A stretch of DNA of 64,000 bases from Rhodothalassium salexigens DSM 2132 (GCF_004341375.1 NZ_SLXO01000012.1:1-64000); one strand, 5' to 3'. Counted from the stretch's first letter, positions 8,523 through 18,615 are shown. Numbers and translations are program-made. Notes: generated by a model not told the origin, from the sequence alone.

Positions 8523-10550
8523 ATGGACACCGCCTTGCGCGCGCTGATGCGCGCCGGCCTTGTCGCCACCCCCGTCGTCCTGGCCGGTCCGGCCATGGCC
8601 GAGACGCCGAGCCCGGCTCCCTATCCTGCGATCGAGGAAATCGTCGTCACCTCCGACCCGCTGCGTCGGTCGGCGTTCGATTCGTTGCAGGCCACCTCGG
8701 TGCTCGACGGCGCGGCGCTCGACGAGCAGATGGCGCCGACCTTGGGCGCGGCGCTCGATGGCCTGCCGGGGGTCGCGCAGTCGTCGTTCGTGCCGGGCGC
8801 CAGCCGGCCGATCCTGCGCGGCCTCGGCGGCGACCGCATCCGCGTGCTGGTCAACGGCATCGGCACGATCGACGCTTCGACCACCTCGCCCGACCATGCG
8901 GTGGCGGTGGACATGGCGCACGCCGACCGGGTCGAGGTGGTGCGCGGCCCGGCGACGTTGATCTATGGCAACAATGCGGTCGGCGGCGTGGTCAATGTGT
9001 TCGACGGCCGCCTGCCCACCGAGATCCCCGAAGGCGGGCTCAGTTTCGGCGGCCGGGCGAGCTATGCCTCGAACGGCGACGGCACCGAGATTTCGGGCCG
9101 CTCCACCGCCGGCCTCGGCGACCGGGTGGCGATCCATGCCGAGGGCTTCCACCGCCAGGCCGGCGACATCTCGATCCCCGGTTTCCTGCGCTCCGAGGCG
9201 TTGCGCGCCGCCGATCCGTTGCCCGACGATCTGGAATATGAGGGCGTGGCGCCCAACAGCGACCTGCGCCAGTCGGGCGGCGCGCTCGGCGCCTCGTGGA
9301 TCGGCGAGCGCGGTTTTCTCGGCGCCTCGGTGAGCTTTTTCGACAAGAATTACGGCCTGCCGGTGGTCGAGGGCGCGGCCCCCCAGGTGCGCATCGACCA
9401 GCAGCAATTGCGCGTCGACGTGGCCGGCAATTATCGCGTCGAACGGCCATGGCTCGACGAGGTGCGGCTGCGCCTGGGCTATGCCGACTATGAGCATTCG
9501 GAACTCGATGGCGGGGAGATCGCCACCACCTTCTACAATGAGGGTGTCGAGGCGCGGGTGGAACTGACCCACGCCGCCGGCGACTGGCTGAGCGGGGCCG
9601 CGGGCGTGCAGGTGCGCCACCGCGACTTCCGCGCCGTGGGGGCGGAAGCCTTCGTGCCGCCCAACACCACCCGGCAGGTGGGCGTGTTCCTGGTCGAACA
9701 GGCGGAGTTCGGCCGGCTGTCGGTGGGCGGCGGTCTGCGTTTCGAGCGCCAGGATGCCGACACCGACGACAACCGGATCAAGACCGGCTTCAACGCCGTC
9801 AGCGCGTCCGTGGGCCTGGGCTACGACCTGACCGACGGCCTGCGCTTGACCGGCAACGCCTTCCGCACCGAACGCGCGCCCAACGCCGAGGAATTGTTTT
9901 CCGACGGCCCGCATGTGGCCACCTTCACCTATGAGGTCGGCGACCCGACGCTCGACAAGGAAGTGGCTCTGGGCGGCGAGGTGGCGCTGCGCAAGGACAG
10001 CGGCCGGCTGACCGGCGCCTTGACCGGCTATTACACCGACTATGACCGGTTCATCACCGAGTTGTTCACCGGCGAGGAGCGCCTGGGCCTGCCGGTGGCG
10101 CAGTTCGCCGCCTTCGACAGCCGCTTCTACGGCTTCGAGGTGGAAGGCGATCTGGAGGTCGCGCAATGGGCCGGCCATGTGTTTTCGCTCAACACGGTGA
10201 TCGACTATGTGCGCGCCGAGTTCACCGCCGTCGAGGGCGACGTGCCGCGCATCCCGCCCCTGACCGCGCAGGTGGGCGGCGCGGTCGAGGGCGAACGCTG
10301 GCGGTTCGGAATGTCGGTGGAGGTGGCCGACCACCAACACAAGGTCGGGCCGAACGAAAACCCGGTCGACGGCTACACCAAGCTCGACGCGTCGCTGCGC
10401 GTGCGCCCGTTCGACGACCGGCCCCTGTCGCTGCTGTTCGAGGCCAACAATCTGACCAATGACGAGATCCGTTATGCCGCCTCGTTCCTGCGCGACCGGG
10501 TGCCGGCCATGGGCCGCAACTTCCAGGTCAGCGCGGTGATCGATTTCTGA
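8523..10550 (+). CDS. TonB-dependent outer-membrane receptor
   Basis: 675-residue outer-membrane receptor. A signal peptide ends at AMA-ET, followed by a TonB-box-like IEEIVVTSDP, the plug domain (QSSFVPGASRPILRGL ... RVEVVRGPATLIYGNNAVGGVV) and a 22-strand barrel ending in FQVSAVIDF with terminal Phe. The loop and strand pattern (SFFDKNYGLP, GYADYEHSELDG) resembles ZnuD-type zinc/heme receptors more than siderophore receptors, but the long His-rich loop of classical ZnuD is missing. ATG at 8523 is chosen because GGAG is spaced about ten bases upstream. A metal-regulator box upstream supports metal uptake. Confidence 0.85.
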   Translation: MDTALRALMRAGLVATPVVLAGPAMAETPSPAPYPAIEEIVVTSDPLRRSAFDSLQATSVLDGAALDEQMAPTLGAALDGLPGVAQSSFVPGASRPILRGLGGDRIRVLVNGIGTIDASTTSPDHAVAVDMAHADRVEVVRGPATLIYGNNAVGGVVNVFDGRLPTEIPEGGLSFGGRASYASNGDGTEISGRSTAGLGDRVAIHAEGFHRQAGDISIPGFLRSEALRAADPLPDDLEYEGVAPNSDLRQSGGALGASWIGERGFLGASVSFFDKNYGLPVVEGAAPQVRIDQQQLRVDVAGNYRVERPWLDEVRLRLGYADYEHSELDGGEIATTFYNEGVEARVELTHAAGDWLSGAAGVQVRHRDFRAVGAEAFVPPNTTRQVGVFLVEQAEFGRLSVGGGLRFERQDADTDDNRIKTGFNAVSASVGLGYDLTDGLRLTGNAFRTERAPNAEELFSDGPHVATFTYEVGDPTLDKEVALGGEVALRKDSGRLTGALTGYYTDYDRFITELFTGEERLGLPVAQFAAFDSRFYGFEVEGDLEVAQWAGHVFSLNTVIDYVRAEFTAVEGDVPRIPPLTAQVGGAVEGERWRFGMSVEVADHQHKVGPNENPVDGYTKLDASLRVRPFDDRPLSLLFEANNLTNDEIRYAASFLRDRVPAMGRNFQVSAVIDF

Positions 10551-10617
10551 GGCGATGCCGGGCCGGCCTGGGGTGTTCCCCGGCCGGGCCCGGCGACGGT
10601 CGGGCGGTCGACGCCGC

Positions 10618-11586
10618 TCAGCCCGGCGTGATGCCGAGCCGGCCGAGCAGGGCCATATCCTTATTGCCCTCGGGATTGTCGGTGGTCAGCAGCTTGTCGC
10701 CGTAAAAGATCGAGTTGGCGCCGGCGAGGAAGCACAGCGCCTGCAATTCGTCCGACATGGTCTCGCGGCCGGCCGACAGGCGCACCGCCGAGCGCGGCAT
10801 GGTGATGCGCGCGGCGGCGATGGTGCGCACGAACTCGAACGGGTCGAGCGCCTTGGTGCCGGCGAGCGGCGTGCCCTCCACCTGCACCAGCATGTTGATC
10901 GGCACCGATTCCGGGTGCGGGTCGCGGGCTGCCAGTTGTTCGAGCAGGCCGGCGCGGTGGTCGCGGCTTTCGCCCATGCCGACGATGCCGCCGCTGCACA
11001 CCGCCATGCCCGCCTCGCGCACCGCGTCGAGGGTGTCGAGCCGCTCCTGATAGGTGCGCGTGGTGATGATCTCGCCGTAGAAGTCGGGCGCGCTGTCCAG
11101 ATTGTGGTTGTAATAGTCGAGCCCGGCTTGGGCCAGCCGGTCGGCCTGGGCCTGGGTCAGCATGCCCAGCGTCATGCAGGTTTCCATGCCCAGGTCGCGC
11201 ACCGCTTCGACCACCCGGCACAGATGCGCCACATCGCGGTCCTTGGGCTCGCGCCATGCCGCGCCCATGCAGTAGCGGGTGGCGCCGTTTTCCTTGGCGC
11301 GCTTGGCGGCAGCGACGATCTCGTCCACCGGCATCAGTTTTTCGGCCTTGACGCCGGTGTCGTAGCGCGCGGCCTGCGGGCAGTAGCCGCAATCCTCGGC
11401 GCAGCCGCCGGTCTTGATCGACAGCAGTTGCGACAATTGCACCTTGTTGGGGTCGTGATGGGCGCGGTGGACCGACGCGGCCCGGAACACCAACTCGTTG
11501 AACGGCAGGTCCAACAGGGCGGCGATGTCGGCGCGGGTCCAGTCGTGGCGCAGCAGCGCCGGCGGGGTTTGATCGTCCATGGGCAT
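10618..11586 (-). CDS. bioB: Biotin synthase BioB
   Basis: 322-residue radical SAM enzyme that inserts sulfur into dethiobiotin. The radical SAM cysteines are C62, C66 and C69 (CAEDCGYC) in the setting [16 protein letters not shown], and later family motifs such as NHNLDS and GGIVGMGE are present. Length is normal. ATG at 11586 has AAGGAG about nine bases upstream. The gene is divergent from bioF-bioD; the 198-base gap holds no recognised BirA or BioR site. Confidence 0.95.
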   Translation of the reverse strand: MPMDDQTPPALLRHDWTRADIAALLDLPFNELVFRAASVHRAHHDPNKVQLSQLLSIKTGGCAEDCGYCPQAARYDTGVKAEKLMPVDEIVAAAKRAKENGATRYCMGAAWREPKDRDVAHLCRVVEAVRDLGMETCMTLGMLTQAQADRLAQAGLDYYNHNLDSAPDFYGEIITTRTYQERLDTLDAVREAGMAVCSGGIVGMGESRDHRAGLLEQLAARDPHPESVPINMLVQVEGTPLAGTKALDPFEFVRTIAAARITMPRSAVRLSAGRETMSDELQALCFLAGANSIFYGDKLLTTDNPEGNKDMALLGRLGITPG

Positions 11587-11784
11587 CGGCGGGTCTCCTT
11601 GGGTCCGGTCCAGGGTCTCGCCCAAGGCGCCGCCCAGGTCAAGGCAAGCCCGCGTGAACGCGCGCCCGGCCGGTGGCGACGTGGGCCCAGGCGGTGGCGC
11701 GGCGGCAACGCGCTTGACAGGCCGGCGGGGCCTTGCCAAGCCCGAAACGCTCGCTTCCCCCTTCCAGCCCGCCCGGTGTGCCCG

Positions 11785-12984
11785 ATGCCATCTTCCCGTC
11801 CCGCCGCCCCGATCGTCCCCGCCGCTGGCGACCCGCGCGCGTCGCTGCGCGCCCATGCCGAGGATAAGCTGGCCGACCTGGCGGCGCGCGACCGGCGCCG
11901 GCTTGCGGTCGAGACCCGGGCGCTCGACGCGGTGACCGTGACCCGCGGCGGCCGGCGGTTGGTCAATGTGTCCAGCAACGACTATCTGGGCCTTGCCCAC
12001 GACCCGCGCGTCATCGCCGCGGCGCAAGCGGCGGCGGCGGCGCACGGCACCGGGGCCGGGGCGTCGCGGCTGATCACCGGCGAACACCCCGAGGTGGTGG
12101 CGCTGGAGGCCGAGTTGGCGGCGTTCAAGGGGGCTGAGGCGGCGCTGGTGTTCTCCAGCGGCTATGCGGCCAATCTGGGCATCGTCTCGGCGCTCGCCGG
12201 GCGCTCTGACCTGATCGTCATCGACGACCTGGCGCACAATTGCCTGCACATGGGCGCGCGGTTGAGCGGGGCGACCGTGCACCGTTTCGCCCATAACGAC
12301 GCCGCCTGCGCACACGATCTGTTGGCCCGCCACCGCAGCGGCGCGCGCCATGCTTTGTTGCTCACCGACGGCGTGTTCTCCATGGACGGCGACCGGGCGC
12401 CGGTGGCGGCCCTGGCCCGCGTGGCGGCGGCGCACGACGCCTGGCTGCTGGTCGACGACGCCCACGGCCTGGGCGTGGTGGCGGCCGGGCACGGGGCGGG
12501 CGAGGGCGCCTGCGTGCCGCTGGCCATGGGCACGCTGTCGAAGGCGCTCGGCTCGCAGGGCGGCTATGTGTGCGCCGACCGCCCGGTGATCGAACTGTTG
12601 CGCAACCGGGCGCGCAGCTTCGTCTATTCCACCGGTCTGGCGCCGGCATCGGCGGCCGCGGCGCGCGCGGCCCTCGCCATCGTCGCCGCCGAGCCCGAGC
12701 GCTGCGCGCGCCCCCAGGCGCTGGCCGCACGGGTCGCCGAGGCCCTGGACCTGCCGGCGCCCGACAGCCCGGTGCTGCCGATCGTCCTGGGCGCCGAACA
12801 GGCGGCACTCGACGCCCAGGCGGCGCTCGAAGCGCGCGGCTATCTGGGCGTCGCCGTGCGCCCGCCCACCGTGCCGCCGGGCACCGCGCGGTTGCGCATC
12901 AGCCTGTCGGCGGCCCTGAGTGACGCGGCTGTGGCTGGCCTGATCGACGCCCTGCGGGCGGTGGTGGCGGAGACCGGGCGATGA
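11785..12984 (+). CDS. bioF: 8-amino-7-oxononanoate synthase BioF
   Basis: 399-residue PLP enzyme of the alpha-oxoamine synthase family, joining pimeloyl thioester and L-alanine. Seen: VSSNDYLGL near the N-terminus, [19 protein letters not shown], and the PLP lysine in [12 protein letters not shown] (K253). The C-terminal [17 protein letters not shown] is typical. The start ATG at 11785 gives a slightly long N-terminus. It overlaps bioD by four bases. A 5-aminolevulinate or KBL synthase is unlikely given the bioD neighbour. Confidence 0.92.
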   Translation: MPSSRPAAPIVPAAGDPRASLRAHAEDKLADLAARDRRRLAVETRALDAVTVTRGGRRLVNVSSNDYLGLAHDPRVIAAAQAAAAAHGTGAGASRLITGEHPEVVALEAELAAFKGAEAALVFSSGYAANLGIVSALAGRSDLIVIDDLAHNCLHMGARLSGATVHRFAHNDAACAHDLLARHRSGARHALLLTDGVFSMDGDRAPVAALARVAAAHDAWLLVDDAHGLGVVAAGHGAGEGACVPLAMGTLSKALGSQGGYVCADRPVIELLRNRARSFVYSTGLAPASAAAARAALAIVAAEPERCARPQALAARVAEALDLPAPDSPVLPIVLGAEQAALDAQAALEARGYLGVAVRPPTVPPGTARLRISLSAALSDAAVAGLIDALRAVVAETGR

Positions 12985-13667
12985 CCGCCAAGGGGCTGTT
13001 CATCACCGGTACCGGCACCGAATTGGGGAAGACCGAGGTGACCGCGCTGCTCGCCCGGCAATTGCGCGCCGAGCGCCGGGCGGTGCGCGCGCTCAAGCCG
13101 GTGATCTCGGGCTTTGCCCTCGACGACCCGGCGAGCGACACGCGCCGGCTGGCCGACGCGCAAGGGCTCGCCTGGGGGGCGGAGACGGCGCGGGCGCTGT
13201 CGCCCCTGCAGTTCAAGGCGCCGCTGTCGCCCGACATGGCGGCGGCGCGTGAAGGCCGGCGGCTCGACCTGGACATGGTGGTCGCCGCCACGCGCGCCGG
13301 CCTGCCGGACCGCGGGGTGGTGCTGGTGGAAGGCGTCGGCGGCGCGTTCGTGCCCTTGTGCCCGGGCGTCACCGTCGCCGACTGGATCGCCGCCTTGGGC
13401 CTGCCGCCGGTGGTGGTGGCGGGCAGTTATCTGGGCACCATGAGCCACACCATCGCGACCGTCGAGGCGCTGGCGGCGCGCGGTCTCGCCACCGCAGCGG
13501 TGGTGGTCAGCCAGTCGCCCGACCAGCCGGTGCCGGTGGCCGAGACGGTGGCGACGCTGGGCCGGCATCTGCGCTGCCCGGTTTGGGCGCTGCCCCGCTT
13601 GACCGGGCAAGAGGTGCCGCCCGACCTGACCGGCCTGGCCGATCTTGCCGGGGCGGTGGGCGGCTGA
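12981..13667 (+). CDS. bioD: Dethiobiotin synthetase BioD
   Basis: 228-residue ATP-dependent enzyme closing the ureido ring of 7,8-diaminononanoate. The P-loop [12 protein letters not shown] is at residues 8-19; KPVISG and the [11 protein letters not shown] motif are also typical. The ATG overlaps the bioF stop (ATGA). No bioA or bioC/bioH is present in this window, so the remaining steps must be elsewhere. Confidence 0.93.
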   Translation: MTAKGLFITGTGTELGKTEVTALLARQLRAERRAVRALKPVISGFALDDPASDTRRLADAQGLAWGAETARALSPLQFKAPLSPDMAAAREGRRLDLDMVVAATRAGLPDRGVVLVEGVGGAFVPLCPGVTVADWIAALGLPPVVVAGSYLGTMSHTIATVEALAARGLATAAVVVSQSPDQPVPVAETVATLGRHLRCPVWALPRLTGQEVPPDLTGLADLAGAVGG

Positions 13668-13816
13668 GCCGGGGCCCGCGCTGCTCCTGCACGGTGCCGC
13701 CGGCGCCCCGGCGGTGGCCGTGACGCGCCCTGAGCGCCGGGGTTTGCTGCGCGGCCCGGTGCTGGCATGCCGCTTGCTTATCCCTCGCCAACGGTCCTTT
13801 GCCGAGGGAGACGGTG

Positions 13817-14047
13817 ATGAACGCACTGGACAAGTTTCGCGACGCGGTGGACGTGGACGCCTATTTCGCCCATGTGGCCGACGGCCTGGTGGCCGAGATG
13901 GGCGACGGCGCGCTGCCGGCGGCTGAGCAGGCGCTCACCAAGATGCGGTTGGTGGGTGACGATCTGGGCTTCGAGATGTGGCTCGGCATCCAGGACAAGC
14001 TGGTCGAGCGGATCGGCCCGGCGGGTGGGGCGGTGACCCTGCACTGA
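13817..14047 (+). CDS. Small conserved protein, unknown function
   Basis: 76-residue soluble acidic protein with a clear ribosome site (GAGGGAG) before ATG at 13817. The middle carries MRLVGDDLGFEMWLGI, a pattern (GD..G..MW..I) seen in small alphaproteobacterial proteins of unknown function (DUF6961-like). No catalytic motif. It stands alone between bioD and the convergent SDR gene. Confidence 0.6.
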   Translation: MNALDKFRDAVDVDAYFAHVADGLVAEMGDGALPAAEQALTKMRLVGDDLGFEMWLGIQDKLVERIGPAGGAVTLH

Positions 14048-14092
14048 TCGCCGTCCAGATCGTTTCGATTTCGTCACAAGGCTGGCCGGGGC

Positions 14093-14974
14093 TTATGCCC
14101 GGCCGGCCTTGTCGCGTTTATTGGCGGTTTCGATGGCGGCGCGCATCTGTTCCCACTGGTCGGGGGTCACGTCCCACAGATGGGCGAACGAGCCGGCATT
14201 GTTGAGGTGCTGGCCGCCGTCGATGGCGATGGTCTGGCCGTTGATATAGGCGACCTGGTCGGCGAGCAGGAAGGCCGCCAGATTGGCCAGTTCCGAATGC
14301 TCGCCATAGCGCTTCATGGGGATCGCGTCGCGCGATTTCTGGTCCAGATCTTCGCCGGTGTCGGGCATCAGGCGGTCCCAGGCACCCTTGGTGGGAAACG
14401 GCCCCGGCGCGATGGCGTTGAAGCGCAGGCCGCGCGGCCCCCATTCCACCGCCAGCGACTTGGTCATGGCGTCGAGCCCGGCCTTCGACATCGCCGACGG
14501 CACCACGAACGGCGACCCGGTCCACACCCAGGTGGTCAGGATCGAGACCACCGAGGCCCGGTCGCCGGCGTCGAGCCAGCGCCGGGCGCAGGCATTGGTG
14601 ACCATGAACGTGCCGTGGAAGACGATCGAGGCGATGGCGTTGAACGCCCGCGGCGACAGGCTTTCGGTCGGGGCGATGAAATTGCCCGCGGCATTGTTGA
14701 CCAGCCCGGTGAGCGGCTTGTGCGCCCAGATCCGGTCGACCGCCGCCTCGATGGCGTCCGGATCGCGGATGTCGACGGCATCGGTGTGTATCCGGCCGCC
14801 GGTCTCGTCGGCCAGGGTCGCCGCCGCCTCGTCCAAGACGGCGCGGCGACGGCCCCAAATGGTCACCTCGGCGCCCAACGCCAAAAACCCCCGGGTCATC
14901 GAATAGCCGAGCCCGCTACCGCCGCCGGTGACGAGGATGTGAGAGCCGTTCAATAAGTTCTCTTGAAACATCAT
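14093..14974 (-). CDS. SDR-family reductase, 2,4-dienoyl-CoA reductase type
   Basis: 293-residue NADPH-binding Rossmann protein with TGGGSGLG near the N-terminus and NNAAGNF. The classical SDR YxxxK is replaced by PSAMSKAG, while the following TKSLAVEWGPRGLRFN and PGPFPTKGAW match the DECR subgroup, which uses a different tyrosine with Asn and Lys. The likely role is reduction of dienoyl-CoA intermediates in unsaturated fatty acid oxidation. Two ATGs (14974, 14971) follow AAGAAGG; the first is used. Confidence 0.85.
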   Translation of the reverse strand: MMFQENLLNGSHILVTGGGSGLGYSMTRGFLALGAEVTIWGRRRAVLDEAAATLADETGGRIHTDAVDIRDPDAIEAAVDRIWAHKPLTGLVNNAAGNFIAPTESLSPRAFNAIASIVFHGTFMVTNACARRWLDAGDRASVVSILTTWVWTGSPFVVPSAMSKAGLDAMTKSLAVEWGPRGLRFNAIAPGPFPTKGAWDRLMPDTGEDLDQKSRDAIPMKRYGEHSELANLAAFLLADQVAYINGQTIAIDGGQHLNNAGSFAHLWDVTPDQWEQMRAAIETANKRDKAGRA

Positions 14975-15112
14975 GTCCTTCTTCTTGCTGTTTGCAGTTT
15001 TTGGCCCTGGGGGCGTTAAGTCCTTATTGAGACCCTAGCGGGTAGAATTTGGTCAATCCAGTGCTGGTCGGCCGTTTTTGGGCAGACGCCTGGGAAGCCG
15101 AAAAGGGACTAG

Positions 15113-15439
15113 GTGAATTACGTGCCTCAAAACATCAATCAACATGTGCACCTTCTGGATGCAACCGGCCTCGAGGGGCCGAGTGTGATCCGCCAGGTGC
15201 GCCAGGCGCTCAAGGCCATGATCCCGGGTCAGCGGCTTGAAGTCTGGGCCGAGCGGTCGATCGCCGTGCGGGATATTCCGGTGTTTTGTGCCAACAACAA
15301 TCACCGGCTGGTCATGGCCCATCAGGCCGACGAAGGACTGGCCGTGCTGATCGAAAAAGGCCGGGCGTCGGCGGACATGGGCGCACTGGCCATGGGCGCG
15401 GCATCGGCTGCCCCGGCGCGTCCCGATCCGGTCGACTGA
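15113..15439 (+). CDS. TusA-fold protein lacking the active cysteine
   Basis: 108 residues, GTG start with AAGGG upstream. The sequence follows the TusA/YeeD sulfur-carrier pattern: DATGLEGPSVIRQVRQAL, then GQRLEVWAERSIAVRDIPVFC. In canonical TusA the first motif is DxxGLxCPxP; here the persulfide-carrying cysteine is glycine, although another Cys is present in IPVFC. It therefore cannot act as an ordinary sulfur carrier through that position. It lies next to, and convergent with, a TauE/SafE permease and a TIGR02186 protein, genes often linked to sulfur compounds. Confidence 0.7.
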   Translation: MNYVPQNINQHVHLLDATGLEGPSVIRQVRQALKAMIPGQRLEVWAERSIAVRDIPVFCANNNHRLVMAHQADEGLAVLIEKGRASADMGALAMGAASAAPARPDPVD

Positions 15440-15542
15440 TCGAATTTTTGCTGTTTGTGGCGAGCGTGGCGGGGCGGTTTCCGGCGGCGGCGGCCGGTCT
15501 TGCGCTGGGCTCGGTCTGGGCTTGGTCTGACCGGGGGCCGAG

Positions 15543-16343
15543 TTATTGGCGGCTCAGCACGCCCGCGCCCCAGCCGGCGACCAGCGCGATGACCACCGCG
15601 GCCAAGCCGTAGAGCAGCGGGCGTTCGTTGGCCAGCGTGTAGATCGTGCGCTCGAACCCTGATTTGTCCACCCGCATGGGAATGGTCTTGCGCGCGGCGA
15701 CGCGGCCGTCGACGACCAGAAACACCGTCACCGTATAGGCGCCGACCGGCACCGTGGCCGGCAGCGGGACGTCGGTGCGGAACAGGCCGTCGTCGATGAT
15801 CTCGATGCCGCCGATGCGCTGCTGGTAGAGGTCGGCGGCACGGTTGCGGCGGATCAGGGCGTTGCGGAACGGCGCGGCGGCGTCGGGCGCGATGGTGCTG
15901 CCCGGCCCGTGCGGGGCGCCCACCGGCAGATGGTCGAAGCCGATGCCCAGGGTGGCGCGGCTGCTTTGGTCCAGTACCGTTTCCAGCGGCGCGGTGGCGG
16001 CCAGGAAGTAGAAGCCCGGCGCCTGGTCGAAGGTGACCGCGTCGGTGTTGACCCAGATCCCGGCGACGCGGCCCTTGCGTCGCACCACCGTGGGCTTGGC
16101 CGGGCCGACCACAGTGACCAGCAGGTGGCGCGCGGCACCGTGCGGCAAGTCGGCCTGGGGGATCGATCCGAACAGCAACAAGGTGGCGCCGGCGAAGCTG
16201 TAGCGGATTTCGATCCGGTCCTGCGACAGATCGGCCAGAAGGTCATTGGCGGCTGCGGGGCGCCCGGTCGGCGCGGCCCAGGCCGCCACTGCCAGCGCCA
16301 GCAGCCAGGCGACGCCGCGCCAGTTGCCGCGGCGCCGGGTCAA
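15543..16343 (-). CDS. TIGR02186 family protein, single C-terminal membrane helix
   Basis: 266-residue protein: N-terminal signal peptide (VAWLLALAVAAWAAP), a periplasmic beta-rich domain, and a C-terminal membrane anchor (LLYGLAAVVIALVAGWGAGV). The pattern matches the conserved TIGR02186 family, usually encoded beside TauE/SafE permeases as here. The start is a TTG (16343) whose TTGA overlaps the permease stop, which indicates translational coupling. Function of the family is unknown; a role with the permease is inferred from the pairing. Confidence 0.75.
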   Translation of the reverse strand: MTRRRGNWRGVAWLLALAVAAWAAPTGRPAAANDLLADLSQDRIEIRYSFAGATLLLFGSIPQADLPHGAARHLLVTVVGPAKPTVVRRKGRVAGIWVNTDAVTFDQAPGFYFLAATAPLETVLDQSSRATLGIGFDHLPVGAPHGPGSTIAPDAAAPFRNALIRRNRAADLYQQRIGGIEIIDDGLFRTDVPLPATVPVGAYTVTVFLVVDGRVAARKTIPMRVDKSGFERTIYTLANERPLLYGLAAVVIALVAGWGAGVLSRQ

Positions 16344-17257
16344 TGGACCGCCCCGAGGCTGTAGAGATCGGCCGGCGGCACCAGCAGCCCATAGGCCATG
16401 CGCGCGCCGACCGCCAGAACCATCAACGCCAGCAGGGCGCGCAACTGTTCGGCCTTCAGTTTCATGCCGACCCGCGCGCCCACCTGCGCGCCGACCACGG
16501 CGCCGACCAGCAACAGCATGGCCAGGAGGATGTCCACGGTCTGGGTGCTGACCGAGTGCAGCACGGTGGTCAGTGCGGTGACGAAGATGATCTGAAACAA
16601 CGACGTGCCGATCACCACATTGGTCGGCATGCCCAGGATGTAGATCATCGCCGGCACCATGATGAAGCCGCCGCCGACGCCCATGATCGCCGCCAGCACG
16701 CCGACCAGCATGCCGATGGCCAGCGGCGCCAGCACCGAGACGTAGAGCTTGGACTTGTGAAACCGCATGCGCAGCGGCAGCCGGTGCGCGATGCCGCGAT
16801 GGGCGCGCCGGCGCGGCAAGGGCGCGTCGCGGCGGCTGGCGCGCTGGATCGCCCGCACGCTCTCCCACAGCATCAAGGCGCCGATGGTGCCCAGAAAGAC
16901 CACATAGGACAGCGAGATCAACAGATCCACCTGGCCGGCGCTGCGCAGGATGGTGAACAGGCGGGCGCCTAGAAAACTGCCGACCGCGCCGCCGGCCACC
17001 AGCACCATGCCCATTTTATAGTCGACGCCGCCGCGCCGGCCGTGGGCGATCGCACCGGACACGCTGGCGGCGGTGATCTGGTTGGCTTCGGTGGCCACGG
17101 CGACGGCGGGCGGCACGCCGGCGAAGATCAGCAGCGGGGTCATCAGAAAGCCGCCGCCGACGCCGAACATACCCGACAAAAACCCCACGCCCGCGCCCAA
17201 GCCGATGACCAGCGCCATGTTCATCGACATCTCAGCAATGGGCAGATAAAGGGGCAT
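16340..17257 (-). CDS. TauE/SafE-family anion permease
   Basis: 305-residue inner-membrane protein of about eight helices with the two family repeats, GVGGGFLMTPLL and GVGGGFIMVPAM, one in each half. The N-terminus MPLYLPIAEMS is conserved in alphaproteobacterial members. The family exports or imports sulfite, sulfoacetate and similar anions. ATG at 17257 is preferred to the upstream 17302. Coupled downstream to the TIGR02186 protein; a TusA-fold gene lies just beyond. Confidence 0.88.
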   Translation of the reverse strand: MPLYLPIAEMSMNMALVIGLGAGVGFLSGMFGVGGGFLMTPLLIFAGVPPAVAVATEANQITAASVSGAIAHGRRGGVDYKMGMVLVAGGAVGSFLGARLFTILRSAGQVDLLISLSYVVFLGTIGALMLWESVRAIQRASRRDAPLPRRRAHRGIAHRLPLRMRFHKSKLYVSVLAPLAIGMLVGVLAAIMGVGGGFIMVPAMIYILGMPTNVVIGTSLFQIIFVTALTTVLHSVSTQTVDILLAMLLLVGAVVGAQVGARVGMKLKAEQLRALLALMVLAVGARMAYGLLVPPADLYSLGAVH

Positions 17258-17377
17258 GGACCATCCGGTGCAGTCTGGAAGCGGGCGGCCCGCGACCGCC
17301 AAACGCTTAACAGGGATACGCGAAAGCGCCGCCGCTTGTCCATGCGCGCCGGGCCGGAGGCAAGGGCCAAAGGCGCG

Positions 17378-18085
17378 TCAGCCGGTCAGAATCTCCTCGA
17401 CGAAGGCGGGCACCACCTGGCTTGCCAGACCGTAGCGGCCATCGGCGAAGAAACCGGCGCCGTCGGAGGGGTCCCGATTGAGTTCCACGGTCGCCGCCCG
17501 GCCATAGGCGCGGGCCATCTGGACGAAGCCGGCGGCGGGGTAGACCGCGCCCGACGTGCCGATCGACACGAACAGGTCGGCCTCGGCCAGGTGGCGCTCG
17601 ATCGCGTCCATGTGCAGCGGGATCTCGCCGAACCAGACCACATGCGGGCGCAGGGCGGTGGCCGCACAAGCCGGGCAGGGCGTGGTGCCGCTCAGATCGT
17701 CGAGCCACGGATGGATCCGGCCGCAGGCGGTGCAGCGCGCCTTCTGCAATTCGCCGTGCATGTGCAGCACCGTCTCGCTGCCGGCCTGTTCGTGCAGATT
17801 GTCCACATTCTGGGTGACCAGCGTGACCCGCCCGGGGCCGAGGTCGCGTTCCAGCCGGGCGAGCGCCAGATGGGCCGGGTTCGGCTTGGCCGTGGCCAGG
17901 TCGCGCCGCCGGCTGTTGTAGAACGCCTGTACCAGTTCGGGGTTGCGCGCGAAGCCCTCGGGCGTGGCCACATCCTCGATCCGGTGCTTGGCCCACAGGC
18001 CGTCCTCGTCGCGAAACGTGCCGAGACCGGATTCGGCGGAAATGCCGGCGCCGGTCAGGATCACCACATTGCGATAGCGTGCCAT
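17378..18085 (-). CDS. NAD-dependent protein deacylase, Sir2 family
   Basis: 235-residue sirtuin removing acyl groups from lysine with NAD. Seen: GAGISAESG and [17 protein letters not shown], the catalytic His in HMHGEL, and a zinc site CTAC...CPAC. The AFYNSRR segment supplies the Tyr/Arg pair (Y..R) that marks class III desuccinylases such as CobB/SIRT5, so succinyl or malonyl removal is likely. Single gene, no clear operon. Confidence 0.93.
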   Translation of the reverse strand: MARYRNVVILTGAGISAESGLGTFRDEDGLWAKHRIEDVATPEGFARNPELVQAFYNSRRRDLATAKPNPAHLALARLERDLGPGRVTLVTQNVDNLHEQAGSETVLHMHGELQKARCTACGRIHPWLDDLSGTTPCPACAATALRPHVVWFGEIPLHMDAIERHLAEADLFVSIGTSGAVYPAAGFVQMARAYGRAATVELNRDPSDGAGFFADGRYGLASQVVPAFVEEILTG

Positions 18086-18172
18086 GGCCGCGCTCCCTCG
18101 GCAAAAACTCGCCGTCCTGCCTAGCGTGTCGGCGGCGGGTCGGTCCAGGGCCTGCGCGCAGCGCGCAGCGGC

Positions 18173-18583
18173 TCAGCGTGTGCGGCCGGACATCTTCTCG
18201 GCGGTGCGCAGCGTGCCGAGGCCCAGCAGCGCCAACACCAATTCCATCAGATGATCGGTGGCGATGGCGGGAGCGGGAATGTCGAGCCCGCGCAGGGCGA
18301 CGATCCACTCGAACAGAGGGTGGCCAAGGAACGCCCACAAAAATCCCATGCCGCACACCCAGCCGATAAACGGCCGCCAGCCGGCGACGAACAGCGACCG
18401 ATGGGCGGCCTCGATCCGGTTGATCTCGGCCTGCAGGATTTGCGGGCGTTGGCGCAGCCGTTCGAGCACGAATTCCGCGCGGGCGCGTTCCTCGTCCGAG
18501 GTGAACAAGGCGTCGAACACATCGCCGAGCGCCGTCACCGCGTCCTTCGCCCCGCCGCCGATCAGATTGCCGAAAACGCCCAT
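18173..18583 (-). CDS. Three-TM holin family protein (GTA/phage type)
   Basis: 136 residues. An amphipathic N-terminal half (GGAKDAVTALGDVFDALFTS...) precedes a WRPFIGWVCGMGFLW helix and a C-terminal helix ending LLGLGTLRTAEKM. This is the pattern of the three-TM holin family found in gene transfer agents and prophages of alphaproteobacteria. No endolysin or structural phage genes lie nearby, so it is an isolated member. A perfect 15-base palindrome sits 33 bases upstream of its start. Confidence 0.65.
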   Translation of the reverse strand: MGVFGNLIGGGAKDAVTALGDVFDALFTSDEERARAEFVLERLRQRPQILQAEINRIEAAHRSLFVAGWRPFIGWVCGMGFLWAFLGHPLFEWIVALRGLDIPAPAIATDHLMELVLALLGLGTLRTAEKMSGRTR

Positions 18584-18615
18584 GGCCCTGTCCCCTTGTG
18601 GTCGAGGATCGAATA

